NCBI GenBank assembly: GCA_025201365.1
Contig: JAIXMF010000005.1
Span: 372,001 to 436,000 of the forward strand
Reading direction: 5' to 3'
Length of the DNA: 64,000 nt
Source of the DNA: Syncephalis plumigaleata
Lineage: Eukaryota; Zoopagomycota; Zoopagomycetes; Zoopagales; Piptocephalidaceae
Program-made: the position numbers and the translations under genes
Notes under the pieces: model-generated
Databases searched by the model: none
What the model saw: only the letters and a program-made list of their open reading frames with translations
Told to the model about the DNA's origin: nothing
Shown: positions 45,557 to 57,298 of the stretch, in pieces
How positions within the stretch are numbered: position 1 is the first letter of the stretch
Layout of the letters: every line of letters starts with the position of its first letter

Positions 45557-45751
45557 AATTTTCATCAAATAAATTCTCTAGAAAATTACTTTAATATTCA
45601 TAATATTATACATGAATATATATTTTGCTTTTACCCTTTTCTCTTTATTAATATCGAACTAAATAAAGTAACTTGGGATTTTCCTCCTATAAATAGTGCC
45701 TAATGTGAGCATGTATATTTCTCGCTTTTATCCTTTTCTCTTTCGCGGTCA
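45557..45751. repeat. Left inverted terminal repeat of the DIRS element
   Basis: The complement of 49602-49765 apart from small length differences. It contains a cctataaata promoter-like motif near 45690. Confidence 0.8.
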
Positions 45752-48700
45752 TCACCGCAAAGTTCTAGTTAAAGCGTTCTATTATCATTATATTTTATAT
45801 AGCGTTATTTACAACATTTGCAATGGAACAAAATCAAGGTTTCAACCCACAGGAGATGATGGCGATGTGGCAGCAAATGCAAGAAGCTATGCAGCAGTTC
45901 AAACAGATGCAAGAAACTCTGCAGGTTCAACTCCCGACCAGGCAGAAGGACACCTGGATTCCGGACGAAAACTTTGTTAACCACGTCAGTTCATGGTCAG
46001 CAAGGCTGGATAACTTTAGCTTATCTGAGAAAGACAAGAAGGCAATAGTCGATGCCTACGCTCCAATAGAAGGTATTGACTATACGCCAGTCAGTAGCTA
46101 TGAATCGAGCTCAAAACTTAACAAGTATCAGAAGGCATACGACAGCCGATTCAAGCAAATAGCATATTTATTAACAGGCGTTGTACGCCCGCTAGATGTT
46201 ATCCTACAACAAGCAATCCTACAAGCAGACCAGGAAGCTGATCGCCAGTTTGTAGTAGCTCTAGACGATATTAGATCGTTGCTGTTAAACACGATTCACA
46301 CTGTGAAATCGTTTAGAATGGATATGGTCCTCAAGTCAATGGACAGTGACTTCACACTCATTCAGAAAGAAGAGCAACCAAAGGAAGACCTTGCAATTAT
46401 CCAACAAGCTTTCATTGAGCAAAGCAACCAAAAGAAGGCCATACTGGAACACAAAAAAGCCCAGCAGTTTTTTCGAGCGGACCCGCCACGAAACGCTGGC
46501 GGGCAGGATCAATCCAATTGGCACAACAGGAACTCTTACCAGAAGCGCCCATTCAACCAAGCCAACAACAACAGAAGAGGAGGCAGAGTCAAGCCCCAAT
46601 TCAACAGAGGCAACCACCACCACAACAACAACAACAACAACAACCAACAGTAGGAGGCAGATTCCAGCGCTTCCATCTAGCCTGGGCTCGATTGACAGAC
46701 AGCAAGTGGGTACATGCCGTCGTCAAAGAAGGTTTCCGGATACATTTCAGCAAGTGGCCACCAATCTCAAACAAAGTGCGACCGACGATCCCGCTCAACC
46801 AGGAACAGCGCGTATTACTGAGGCAAGAGATCAACAGTCTATTGGCCAAACGAGCAATAGAGCCTGCCACGAATACGCCAGGTTACATGAGTCCCATGTT
46901 TGTCATCCCGAAGTGGAACGGAGGCTATCGACCAGTGTTCAATCTGAAGGCACTGAATCAGCACGTTATATCCCCTCACTTCAAGATGGAGACAATCCAA
47001 CAGGTCACCCAGCTAGTAAGGAAAAACGACTACCTCACGTCCATAGACATTACCGACGCCTTCCTACACATTTTGGTACATCGCAGCTCAAGAAAGTACC
47101 TCCGTTTCAATTGGGAAGGAGAAACATTCCAATTTCGCACCACACCCTTCGGCCTGTCAGTAGTCCCGTGGGTTTTTACACGTTTAACAAAGCCCGTATT
47201 AGCATGGGCAAGGTCAATAGGCATTCGAATTTCAGCATACCTAGACGATTGGATCATCATCGCCAGCTCAAAGCAGGAATCGAAATGTCACACAAACACA
47301 ATAATGGCCAAACTAGCAGAACTAGGTTGGCTGTGGAATCCCAAGAAGTCACAGCTCACTCCAACGCAGTCTCTAGTTCACCTAGGCTTCAAGATAGAAA
47401 CGAAGACGATGACCATCAAGCTTCCCACCAAGAAGATCCGCGACATACGCAAATCGATCAAAGCAGTGCTCAACAGCAATACGACAACACCTCGAATGAT
47501 CCACAGTCTCACAATGAGAATCAAGGCAGCGACGATCGCAATATTTCCTGTGAACTTGTACACCCAAGCATTGATGTTCTTCAAGAATTCCCATGTGAAG
47601 AACAACAAGAACTGGGACAGCAAACAGACGCTACCAGCAGATTGCAAGCGAGAACTGAGATGGTGGTCCACCAACCTATCCAAGTGGAACGGCAGATCAC
47701 TAATAACACGTCCACCAACATCATCAATCTATGTGGATGCCAGCGACAAGGGATGGGGTGGAGTTTACAAGAACAACATGATACAAGGTCTATGGTCACA
47801 CGAAGAAGCGAAGCAATCAATCAATTGGAGAGAGCTGAAAGCAATCGAATTGATGATCAAATCATTACCGCAACTATCGAATACGACGATTCTGATACGC
47901 ACAGACAACACGACGGCGAAGTCATACATCAACAAGCAGGGAGGAACGAGATCTCGTCAACTCAGCTCACTAGCAACGCAGATATGGGAGATGTGTCTCA
48001 AGAGGAACATTCAGATTCGAGCCAAACACATTCCAGGCTCTCAGAATACCGAAGCAGACTACGCATCGCGCAAGTTCTACCTCAAGAACTTATGGCAAAT
48101 ACATCCACGCACATTTGCACAGATACAACGCAGGTACGGTCAACACGACGTAGATCTATTCGCCGATCGAACGTCTCATCTACTACCAACGTATGTAGCG
48201 TGGAAGCCAGACCCTCACGCGATAGCCACAGATGCACTATCAATCAGCTGGAGACAATTCAGCCATCCTTACCTGAATCCGCCGTGGAACTTGATATCCA
48301 AATGTGTGAACAAGATACAACAGGAGAAGATAGCACAAGCAACGATAGTGACGCCATTCTGGCCGTCAGCAATGTGGTTCCCCATACTGAGCAACTTAGC
48401 CACAGCTCCCCCAATAATACTCGACCCACAACACCACGCGCAAACTACCTCCCCTTCCGCCAGTTGGCCATGGACAAATCACAAGTGGAGAATATCCGTG
48501 TGGAGTGTCTCAAGCGAAAATATGAGGAGCCAGGATATTCGGACAAGGCAGTGAAAGTTCTAGCAGAAGTAAAGCACAAAACGTACATCAGAGGTCAACA
48601 ATTATTCATTTCATGGGCAATCCAAAGGGATATCAATATCAGCAAATTTACATCAGCAGATTTGGTTAATTTCATAGCAGATGCACATGAAGCAGGCTAC

Positions 48701-49461
48701 AGCAAAGCAACTCTACAAACTTATAGAGCAGCAATTGTCAAGCTACACACACGCCCTGAATCAATCAAAACCAATCCTGACATACAAGCACTGATAAGGA
48801 ACTTCAAATACATCCCACGTCCACTGAATAAATCAAAAGTTGATATTACGCCCACATTACGTCACTTATACGCCATACCGACGTCACCAGCAGCTGATTT
48901 TGATCAACTACGACGAAAAACGGCTTACTTACTGGCAATGTCAGCACTATTGAGACCCTCTGATATCAATAGAATTTGCAGATCACAATCAAAAACAACT
49001 GACGAAGGCCTACAGCTATACATCATTAATCCGAAAGAAAAGCGAAAGAAGGAGTCGATTACTAAACCAATCATTATTCCACCTAACAGCAACATCCCAC
49101 AGCTATGCCCCGTACAAGCATACGAAACACTATTACAACACCCACAATATATCGTCAGAAACAACTACCTATTCACTAAGTTAGGCAAGCCTCACAATAA
49201 AGTCGCCGATAACACCATTGCTTCTTGGTTGTCAAAGTTGACAGCGCTCTCAACAGACATTCGCCCAACTCCTCGTGTCAGATCAATCGCTTCAGATTTA
49301 GCACTTGAAAGAGGTGTACCACACGATGACATCATTACACTAGGCAATTGGGCAGATGCACGCACATTCGAAAAACATTACAGACGCCAGCGTTTATTAA
49401 GAAGTAATGTTACAGAAAAAGTGTTAGATTTAAGTCCAGTACACTTTGCGTCAGCTGAATA

Positions 49462-49573
49462 AGCAAAATATATATTCATGTATAATATTATGAATATTAA
49501 AGTAATTTTCTAGAGAATTTATTTGATGAAAATTACACTTTAATATGAAGAATATTATACATGAATATATATT
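49462..49573. repeat. Internal complementary region of the DIRS element
   Basis: The first part (to about 49535) is the complement of the element's left outer end and the second part that of its right outer end, meeting at AATT. This is the arrangement DIRS elements use to restore their ends through a circular intermediate. Confidence 0.85.
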
Positions 49574-49601
49574 ACCCACCACACCCTCCGCAAGCATGAA
49601 T

Positions 49602-49765
49602 TGACCGCGAAGAACGGATAAGCGAGAAATATACATGCTCACATTAGGCACTATTTATAGGAGGAAAATCCCAAGTTACTTTATTTAGTTCGATATTAAT
49701 AAAGAGAAAAGGGTAAAAGCAAAATATATATTCATGTATAATATTCTTCATATTAAAGTGTAATT
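49602..49765. repeat. Right inverted terminal repeat of the DIRS element
   Basis: Matches the left repeat in inverse orientation from the cgcggtca motif to the outer AATT. Confidence 0.8.
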
Positions 49766-50032
49766 ATCAACTGCATAGTTGTTACACATAACCACAGTAA
49801 CAATGGGTTGATTCCACATCATATTATTACTGCTTAATTGAATCATCTAACTTTGCTCATACGGAATGAAATGACTAAAGTGAGCAATCTCCTTTTACAT
49901 GCTACAGTTCCTCCTTTTAGGGAGCTAAACATGTATAAAGCATGCACTACTACAAATGATTCGTCTATCATATCCCGTAGTTCGTTGATGACTTTTTTGT
50001 TTTCTGGATTTCACTAGATATCAAGAGGAACC

Positions 50033-51073
50033 ATGAATGATAGTAGCTCAGATTTAGAAGAGACCACGCATGTATGTGCGCGAAGCAATGCAAATATGAC
50101 TACTACCTCTTCTGGTAAAGTCATTCCAGAACTGGCTTTGGTAGGCATGCTGCTATTATCCATCGTATTAGGAATGACACTGGCACCGTCAGTCGAGCAA
50201 ATGGTTTCCCCTACCGGCCGATCATCAGCGACACTTGTACATTCTGATAATTATGTGTGTCGCCACAACTACTCTGTAAAAATAATCAAGCATTCGCCAT
50301 TTGTCGCGTATATTGAAGGATTCCTACAGGATAAGGAAGCGGATCATATTATGGATCTAGCGTAAGTGTATTTCTATCTGACAATAACCATGCCCATTAA
50401 TGAGTGATTATGCCATTATTTCGTTAGTGTGGATCGATTTACCGTATCTGAAACGATCGATCATACGGAAAAGTCCCCCTATCGAACATCCAATAGCGCA
50501 ATGCTCAATCGATCACAAACGGAGGTCGTGCGCTGCATTGAGGAGCGTACAGCACAGCTTACAGGTATTGGCCTGGAGAGTCTAGAGTATTTGCAAGTGG
50601 TGCGCTACTTGCCAGGACAGGAATACAAGAGGCATACCGATTATTTGGATGTCGAATACTTAAAGAAGAACTATTGGGGTCAATTTGGTCAACGATTTGC
50701 CACTATACTTGCCTACTTGCACGAGCCAATTCGTGGAGGTAGAACAAGTTTCCCTAAAATTGGCTTTAGTATTCCCACTAAGAAGAATGATGCCGGTGAG
50801 TTAGTTCGTTCGTTCGTTCATTCCCCTTGATGAATGTCGCTAAAAAGTGCATATGACGATTGCTAGTGTTCTGGATTAATATGCATGAGAATGCCACGGA
50901 AGATGCAAGGTATTTACAGTGTATTCCCTATTATATCGTTCAACGTCTAATCGCACAATGCTAGGACCATACATGCGGGAGAACCAGTGGAATTAGGAGA
51001 GAAATGGGCCATTAATCTATGGCCACACAAATGGACCGATAGCGTACGGGAGATGTACACCTGGCAAGCATAA
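50033..51073 (+). CDS. Prolyl 4-hydroxylase-domain membrane protein (P4H-6)
   Basis: Four exons, all in frame: 50033 to about 50362, about 50429-50794, about 50868-50911 and about 50964-51073. It starts MNDSSSDLEETTHVCARSNA; the membrane anchor is about residues 36-58 (LALVGMLLLSIVLGMTLAP). The domain begins YVCRHNYSVKIIKHSPFVAY. Ligands: H-x-D in YKRHTDY; distal His and Lys in TIHAGEPVELGEKWAINLW. It ends WTDSVREMYTWQA. Intron positions match P4H-1 at all three domain sites, and both share a WPHKWT C-terminal motif, so these two form one subfamily. Only about 270 bases separate it from the DIRS element. Confidence 0.88.
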
Positions 51074-51403
51074 ACCGCAACTAATACATGGTATTGCGCG
51101 TGCTTTTTCCATTGCATAATTATGTCATTGTAAAAGGAGTACATGCAGCTAATAAAACTGCTACTGCTGCTTAGACATTTCAGGAGGCATATGAACGTAA
51201 AAGGGACGAGAGGCGGCCTTTCAAACATACTCCTTTTATACGCGACATCTGTATTTGTTCGTTTAAATATTTACAATAAATTATAAAGATTGCACCGCAA
51301 TAGATAGCCCCTTCAGTTCTTTTCTGTTCTATTATACTTTGGTATTGTTTTTTTGTGATTATCATTAGCGGAAGACTGACGAGGAAATAGCAGCAATTTA
51401 ACC
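51074..51403. other. Spacer between P4H-6 and P4H-7
   Basis: AT-rich with an aataaa-like signal near 51152. No gene. Confidence 0.5.
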
Positions 51404-52629
51404 ATGTCTAAACGTAAATCGAAAGCAAACAGCGGTAGTCACGCTTCGAAGCATTCAAGTAGCAGCGATGATGGCATGTCACATGTCACATCCATGGAGA
51501 AGGTGTCGCCAAGTTTAAAGGCACGACCAACAAGCTTACATGATAATGCGCGGAATGATGGCTACTCAATTAGTCAACTGGCCATGCTAGGCATTGTAAT
51601 CACATTGATTGTCGCAGTATTTGGTCCAACGCTATCACTTGTGCTGAAAAACGCCATTTACTCGCCGGAAATTGTAACTATACCAGAACCCATTGTGAAG
51701 GAACCCATTGTGAAGGAACCGATTGTCGAGGAATCCATTACAGATGATGCCGTCTGGTTGGATTCGTCCAATGGTGTGGGTAAAGCTATCGGAAGCGACT
51801 ACGTTTGTAAACATGACTATAACGTGAAGATCGTACGTGTTGATCCATTGATCTTAATGATTGAAAACTTTCTTCAACCGGGCGAGGCCAACCATATGAT
51901 GAATATTAGGTAATTACCAAATGATAATGATGCTAATGTTGCTGTTTACTTTTTATTATTAATCACAAACTGCTAATTAGTGCCAATCATATGACTCGTT
52001 CTGGTCTTCAATTTGGCGATGGTATTCGTTACGAGGATAGAACGCGCACATCCACCACGGCATGGGTCCAGTATCATCAGGACGCGGTTACCCGTTGCAT
52101 TCACGAGCGTGTCAAGCAGTTCACCAATATTCCTGAGGAGGATTTTGAATTGCTGCAAGTCATTCGCTACCAACCGGGACAGCACTACAGTCCACACTAC
52201 GATTTCATGCGTGATGACGATATGCTCATGTACGACGATTGGAGTCGAAGCAAGGGGCAACGATGGGCCACGATGATCGTTTACTTGAATACGCCAGAGG
52301 CAGGCGGCTCCACCAGCTTCCCTCGTTTGAAGCTTTCCTTTAAACCGGTCAAGAATTCGGCTATCTTCTGGTTGAACCTCGATCGTAATGGACTTGAAGA
52401 TTGGAGGTAAGTTGCGTTAGTAGCACAGATAAACTGTGATAATGTGCATTTGTACTGACTTTTCGATTCATTCTATCCTAGAACGGAGCATTCCGGTGAT
52501 CCCGTGGAAGGTGGCGAGAAATGGGCCATGAACATTTGGCCGCATAAGATGACTCGACCCGTGTACGAGCGTATTGTTCGGTTGACGGCCGAAAGAAATG
52601 CACGTAACCAACAAGCACCCGTGCACTAA
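51404..52629 (+). CDS. Prolyl 4-hydroxylase-domain membrane protein (P4H-7)
   Basis: Three exons in frame: 51404 to about 51911, about 51981-52408 and about 52483-52629. It starts MSKRKSKANSGSHASKHSSS; the anchor is AMLGIVITLIVAVFGPTLSL. The linker carries a short repeat, EPIVKEPIVKEPIVEE. The domain starts YVCKHDYNVKIVRVDPLILM, with H-x-D in YSPHYDF and distal His and Lys in TEHSGDPVEGGEKWAMNIW. It ends RLTAERNARNQQAPVH. Introns and the MLMYDDWSRSKGQRWATMIV segment group it with P4H-5. Its downstream flank (from about 52703) is the sequence duplicated at 40554-41223. Confidence 0.9.
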
Positions 52630-53275
52630 TTATAGCATGACTTCCAGTTAACATTGCTATTGCTATTCTCTTGTTAAATAAATGATACTATAGGCATAAT
52701 TATGATTACCATACTATTTTAGTGAATGTATTACTAGGTGTTGCATGGTGACAGTGTCGTACATTTGAATCGGATGACAAGGGACAACTAGCTTGCGATG
52801 TCATTCAGACATTGTGTATTGTCGTGCTATGCAATAGGATGTGCGAATTTTTCCTTGCTTGCAGTTTCGATGAAGCCATTACATGTTGTTTCTACGCTGT
52901 TGACTGGTAAACATTGGTGGACATTGTCTGCACACATGTTCATCAATCCATGTTAGTGTGCACTAGGTTTATTACATCGACGATTCTAGCGAGACGTTGC
53001 AGTAGCACGTATGCTCAATCAGATGGATCACATCATCCGAATACACACAAACTGTTACATTTATCCGAGATTGTCACCACTGCTTCTAATACTTAATGTT
53101 AGCACACTATAACAACCTTCCTGTACCGAGACAACTATTCTCCCACTTGATCCTATGTAATGCCATGTACTGACTGATTTGTAGCAGATAGATTCGCAAT
53201 CGTCTAACCATCTAATCAATACATAATAGTAACAATAGTAATGATAATAAACGCTGTTTTATTCCATGATATCCG

Positions 53276-54145
53276 TTACAGCTGCGTAAACCGTACCCAA
53301 TCCACATCCATAGTAATTTCATTAATATCCGATGGAACAGTGGTGGCCCAATAAGGCTCGATGGCCAAATTGATAATTAAATAAAATGGACGATCGAATG
53401 GCCACTCGTTCTTCTCCATGGAAGATGGCGTGTATTGTCCTAGAAACTGGTCATCTAGTAGAAACTCGATACTATCAGGATGCCATACAAGCGAGTAAGT
53501 GTGCCATTGACTGGGATCATTTCCCTCTGCCCAGAACGATGCTGCATCCATGTTATAATGATTCGCACTGTGTACTGTGCCCGGTGTTCGAACCTGTTCA
53601 GGTTGGAAACGCGTACGCCACGCCGACTGATATTCTACTAGATCGATCTCGCCACTGTTGGGCCATGCGCCATAGGCATTATCTAAGGGCGCTAACCAAA
53701 CAGCAGAAAATGCTCCATCCATGGTAGGTAAACGAACACGCGCGTCCATGCGACCATACGTAAACGAGAACTTGCCTCGAGTGTTGATACGACCCGAAGT
53801 CCAGGAATGCTCCCCTGTACGTCGTGCCGTAATACGTAACAGTGATTCATCTACACCGGTTTGTACGCTGTCACGCGTGTAGTTCTGGTGTTCCCAGTTG
53901 CCCCAGCCACACATGCCCGTGTCACAGCCATCGCCGATGTCATAATTCCATCGCTCATCGTTAAGTTGGCCACCCGTAAAATCATCCTCCCATATAATTG
54001 TACCAGTGGCGGGTGGCAATGACTCTATGGTCACATTACTTTTTGGACATCGATTAATGTAAGTAGTAGCAGCAGTAGCAGCAGCAACAATACTGCCTAT
54101 TGACAATATTTGCAATGATCGAACAAGAGTCAAACAGGATCGCAT
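53276..54145 (-). CDS. Secreted GH16 beta-glucanase/transglycosylase
   Basis: An intact, intronless gene. Start chosen at 54145 (MRSCLTLVRSLQILSIGSIV), which gives a signal peptide; an ATG 14 codons upstream is less likely. The GH16 fold: IIWEDDFTGGQLNDERWNYD, WGNWEHQNYTRD, RINTRGKFSFTYGRMDARVR, then the catalytic NSGEIDLVEYQ with two Glu and the assisting Asp. QWHTYSLVWHPDSIEFLLDD, PFYLIINLAIEPYWATTV and a C-terminal MDVDWVRFTQL follow. The sequence resembles laminarinase-type endo-1,3-beta-glucanases, though GH16 also includes cell-wall transglycosylases. It may act on the organism's own wall or on a host or food source. The last 320 bases of the gene region plus flank are duplicated at 40.5-41.7 kb. 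Confidence 0.9.
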   Translation of the reverse strand: MRSCLTLVRSLQILSIGSIVAAATAATTYINRCPKSNVTIESLPPATGTIIWEDDFTGGQLNDERWNYDIGDGCDTGMCGWGNWEHQNYTRDSVQTGVDESLLRITARRTGEHSWTSGRINTRGKFSFTYGRMDARVRLPTMDGAFSAVWLAPLDNAYGAWPNSGEIDLVEYQSAWRTRFQPEQVRTPGTVHSANHYNMDAASFWAEGNDPSQWHTYSLVWHPDSIEFLLDDQFLGQYTPSSMEKNEWPFDRPFYLIINLAIEPYWATTVPSDINEITMDVDWVRFTQL

Positions 54146-54819
54146 CGTGTAGATAGAATATAAAGGATAGTTCAAGGAATAGTACATGTAATGCTAGCAA
54201 TCAATGTTATAGGCTGTACTCATTAAATACTTTTTTATTTTCTTTCGTTCGTGTGAATGAAACCTGAGTTGCTGCTTATCGTTATGGTTCAGAAGCGACG
54301 CTATTTCATTCATGGTGGCGGATATTAAATGATACGCGTTAATGATCAATGTTAGCTGATTGATAGTACAATTTACAGTATGATGTAATACCGGATAATC
54401 GCGTAAAATGGAATTCTACTATCCGAATCCTCCCGCATCAATAATGACGATTAATAAATTTTACCTTTTTTCGGTGTCCAACGTAGGGCGATACAATTAT
54501 TAATATGTTTATTACCATTGTTAGTGTTGCCAGTATATTAGCACTCGTGAACCTGTCCTTCTTTTTAGTTTTTTCCTCTCTCTCTCGCTTCCTCTCTTCC
54601 TCTCTCTCCTTCTTACTTAATCTTCTCTATTCTCGTCACTAGTGTGTAGTTTACAGGTTCACTGAGTGCTATCGCTGCGCTGCACCGTGCTGTGTTGTGT
54701 TGTACGTGTACGTGTACGTGTGAGAGATTCGGCAATCAATATCGTTTCTACCGAAAAGTAAATCAACTAGAAGTGTGTGCGTGTGCGTGTGTCTCCACGG
54801 TAGGTCAGCCAACTGTGTT
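54146..54819. other. Divergent intergenic region, GH16 to mitochondrial carrier
   Basis: Contains a (CT)n-rich tract (54575-54612), TGTG/ACGTGT repeats (54690-54722) and a GTGTGCGTGT tract just before the carrier start. No gene. Confidence 0.5.
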
Positions 54820-56656
54820 ATGGAGGACACGCTATCCTCCTTTAAACTAGCACGGTACTTTTACGCTTGGCGTGATACTTCCAGTGAATCTGTTGACGTG
54901 CCGTCAGCGTTCGAGAATACCTCGCCTAATAGTAATGATAATGCCATAGCACTACCATCAAATATAAACGATAGTTCAGCAACTACAACTACAAATACAG
55001 CAGCAGCCATGGATGATTCAACAACGCTTACAAATGAATCGTTCGCATTCGATCATCAAGTGGATCCACCTTATGTACAAGCACCACCCTATTCTGCAGT
55101 GATATTAGCGGGTGGACTGGGTGGATCGACTGCCGACTGTATTATGCACAGGTAGAGCCAAGTGAAAAGACGCGTCCAATTGTTACATTTATGCGTACAT
55201 TAGTGTATTTACCTATGCATCATTATCACGATTTAGTATTGACACGATAAAGACACGAATACAAGGACAGCCGTATCCTCAAAAGTATACCGGATTCATT
55301 CCAGCCTATAGAACGGTGTTTGCCGAAGAAGGACTTCGACGAGGTTTATACGGTGGATGGACTCCTGCTATGATCGGATCATGTAAGTGAAGAACCAACT
55401 AGCTAACTAACTAACTGTGATACATATACATGATAACTAATCTATAATACTATTATCATTATGATCACTGTTCTACATGTCTAGTATCAGGAACAATGAT
55501 ATATTTTGGATTCTACGAATGGACAAAACGAAATCTCATCGGTCAGGGTACACCCGATAGTATTGCTCATTTAACGGCGGGTAAGTAGCGTGTATTAGGT
55601 TTACTAGCAACTAATTCAGCACTAATTGGTATGTATTAGGTGCATTTGGTGATTTCATGGCTTCATTCATATTTGTGCCATCTGAGGTGAGTAAGCTATA
55701 TGATTTCTATGTAATAGTAACATTTATATAATATCAACTATTAGGTTCTAAAAACTCGTATGCAACTTCAGGGTCGTTATAATAATCCACACTTTGTAAG
55801 TGGCTATAATTATCATAACTTCTTACATGCATTCCGTACGGTAAGTGAAACTAATTGAGAATACAGCAGTAGTATACTAATATCTCGTTGTCCAGATTGT
55901 AAGTACAGAAGGACCAATGACATTGTATCATGGCTACAAAGCGACACTACTAAGGGATGCACCGTTTTCTGCATTACAATTTGCATTCTATGGTAAATGA
56001 TCGGTTATTTTATGACTAGTGGCAGTAGTAACTGACTTGATTGACTACACAGAACGACTCAAGGTACTGGCCATGGATTGGCATGCCACGGATGTACAAC
56101 ATGCCACGAAAATAGCCGATTCAGGCTTGCCAGCCACTACGGAATTAATAGTAGGCGCCGTGGCAGGTGGTGCAGCAGGTGGACTTACCACACCATTAGG
56201 TATAATATACTAATAGCACATAGTCTAATATGATTAGTAGTAGACTAATATAATCAAAATTGCAACTACACGTAGATGTTATTAAAACCATGCTTCAAAC
56301 CCAACAAGAGGAGAAACCAAAACGACAACGTTCCTCGGTAAGTCACAGTAATTTGATATTGATATTATGTCACTCTCATCTCATATCTTCTTCTCATTGA
56401 CTAGGCACCAGCCCATGCTGCTACTAATCTACAATATCGTTATATCACCGGTGTTAATGATGGTCTACGACAAATATGGAGGCAAGAAGGTATACCAGGC
56501 CTATTCCGAGGCTTCACTCCTCGTATTTGTATCACTTCACTGCAGTCGGCTATCATGTTCTTCATTTATGAGCGAATTCTAGCACGTATCATGCATATGA
56601 AATCCATGTATGCATCATCATCCACTTCGCCGTCATCATCATCATCATTGTCATAA
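54820..56656 (+). CDS. MME1: Mitochondrial carrier (SLC25), MME1/YMR166C-like
   Basis: An inner-membrane carrier with three repeats of two helices. It starts [19 protein letters not shown], with a Ser/Thr-rich N-terminal extension. The signatures are [20 protein letters not shown] in repeat 1, [19 protein letters not shown] in repeat 2 and [14 protein letters not shown] in repeat 3. [22 protein letters not shown] and [12 protein letters not shown] strongly resemble the yeast YMR166C group, reported as a mitochondrial magnesium exporter; the substrate here is inferred. It ends with a Ser-rich tail. About eight exons with short introns, no frame break seen. Repeat 1 has Ser instead of Pro before the conserved acid, as in that group. 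Confidence 0.88.
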
Positions 56657-57298
56657 CTCGTATTTTCTTACTATTCGAATGCTATCATTATTAGGGTTCT
56701 TTTTTTGTTGATTTAGAGACAATTCTACCGCTATATCATCGCGATAAGACCAAAAAAGAAAGAGAGGAGTAAGAGAGAAAATAGCCATATTGGCTTAGAC
56801 GTTTATTTTTTAACGAAACTGTTCTGTTCTTATTGTTCAATAAATTATAACACATACACATATACATGCATAATAGATGCATACATGTAGGCGTACAATT
56901 ACCATTCATTGATAAACGCACATCTCAATGATGGCTTATCATCAGATGATTGCCATTTACATCAATCTCTCTATCTTATCAAAGGCGGAGATATCTCATT
57001 CACACGTACATCACAATGTCACTGTATAAATGGACACTCGTGACCGAGACACGAACTCACCTGCACTGCATAGGATTATTCTCGCTTACTCACACTATAT
57101 TCTTACCACTATTGCTACTACTACTAATAATCTATCCAAGAGTTATTTTGATATCATAGTCTATTCTCGTTCTATAGCGTATTATTCTTTATCTATTCTA
57201 TATTTCTGTTCTATATCTTCATCTTCATCTTTCTTGTTTATTCCTTCGTGATACTTTGTAATTAATCCATTAATCAATTCATCATCATCATCTGCATC
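56657..57298. other. Intergenic region, carrier to thioredoxin
   Basis: AT-rich with an aataaa-like signal near 56839 and ATC-repeats (57217-57297) running into the thioredoxin start. Open frames here have no recognisable features. Confidence 0.5.

Larger units (their letters stand above)
45557..49765 (+). mobile_element. DIRS-type tyrosine-recombinase retrotransposon (fossil copy, looks whole)
   Basis: About 4.2 kb, of the DIRS1-like group. Parts: left inverted terminal repeat, a gag-like region rich in Gln/Asn near its end (about 45823-46653), a reverse transcriptase/RNase H region (about 46518-48554, with the YLDD core), a tyrosine-recombinase region in its 3' third (to about 49462), an internal complementary region and a right inverted repeat. 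Overlapping coding regions and absence of a target-site duplication are usual for this family. The outer ends share AATT, the expected circle-junction bases. It looks whole or nearly so, and the close match of the repeats suggests a recent insertion. It lies between the TDA10-like gene and P4H-6. Confidence 0.9.

Noticed and set aside
54145-54187. Upstream ATG for the GH16 gene
   Set aside because: It would place 14 Tyr/Leu-rich residues before an already complete signal peptide; the downstream ATG fits better.
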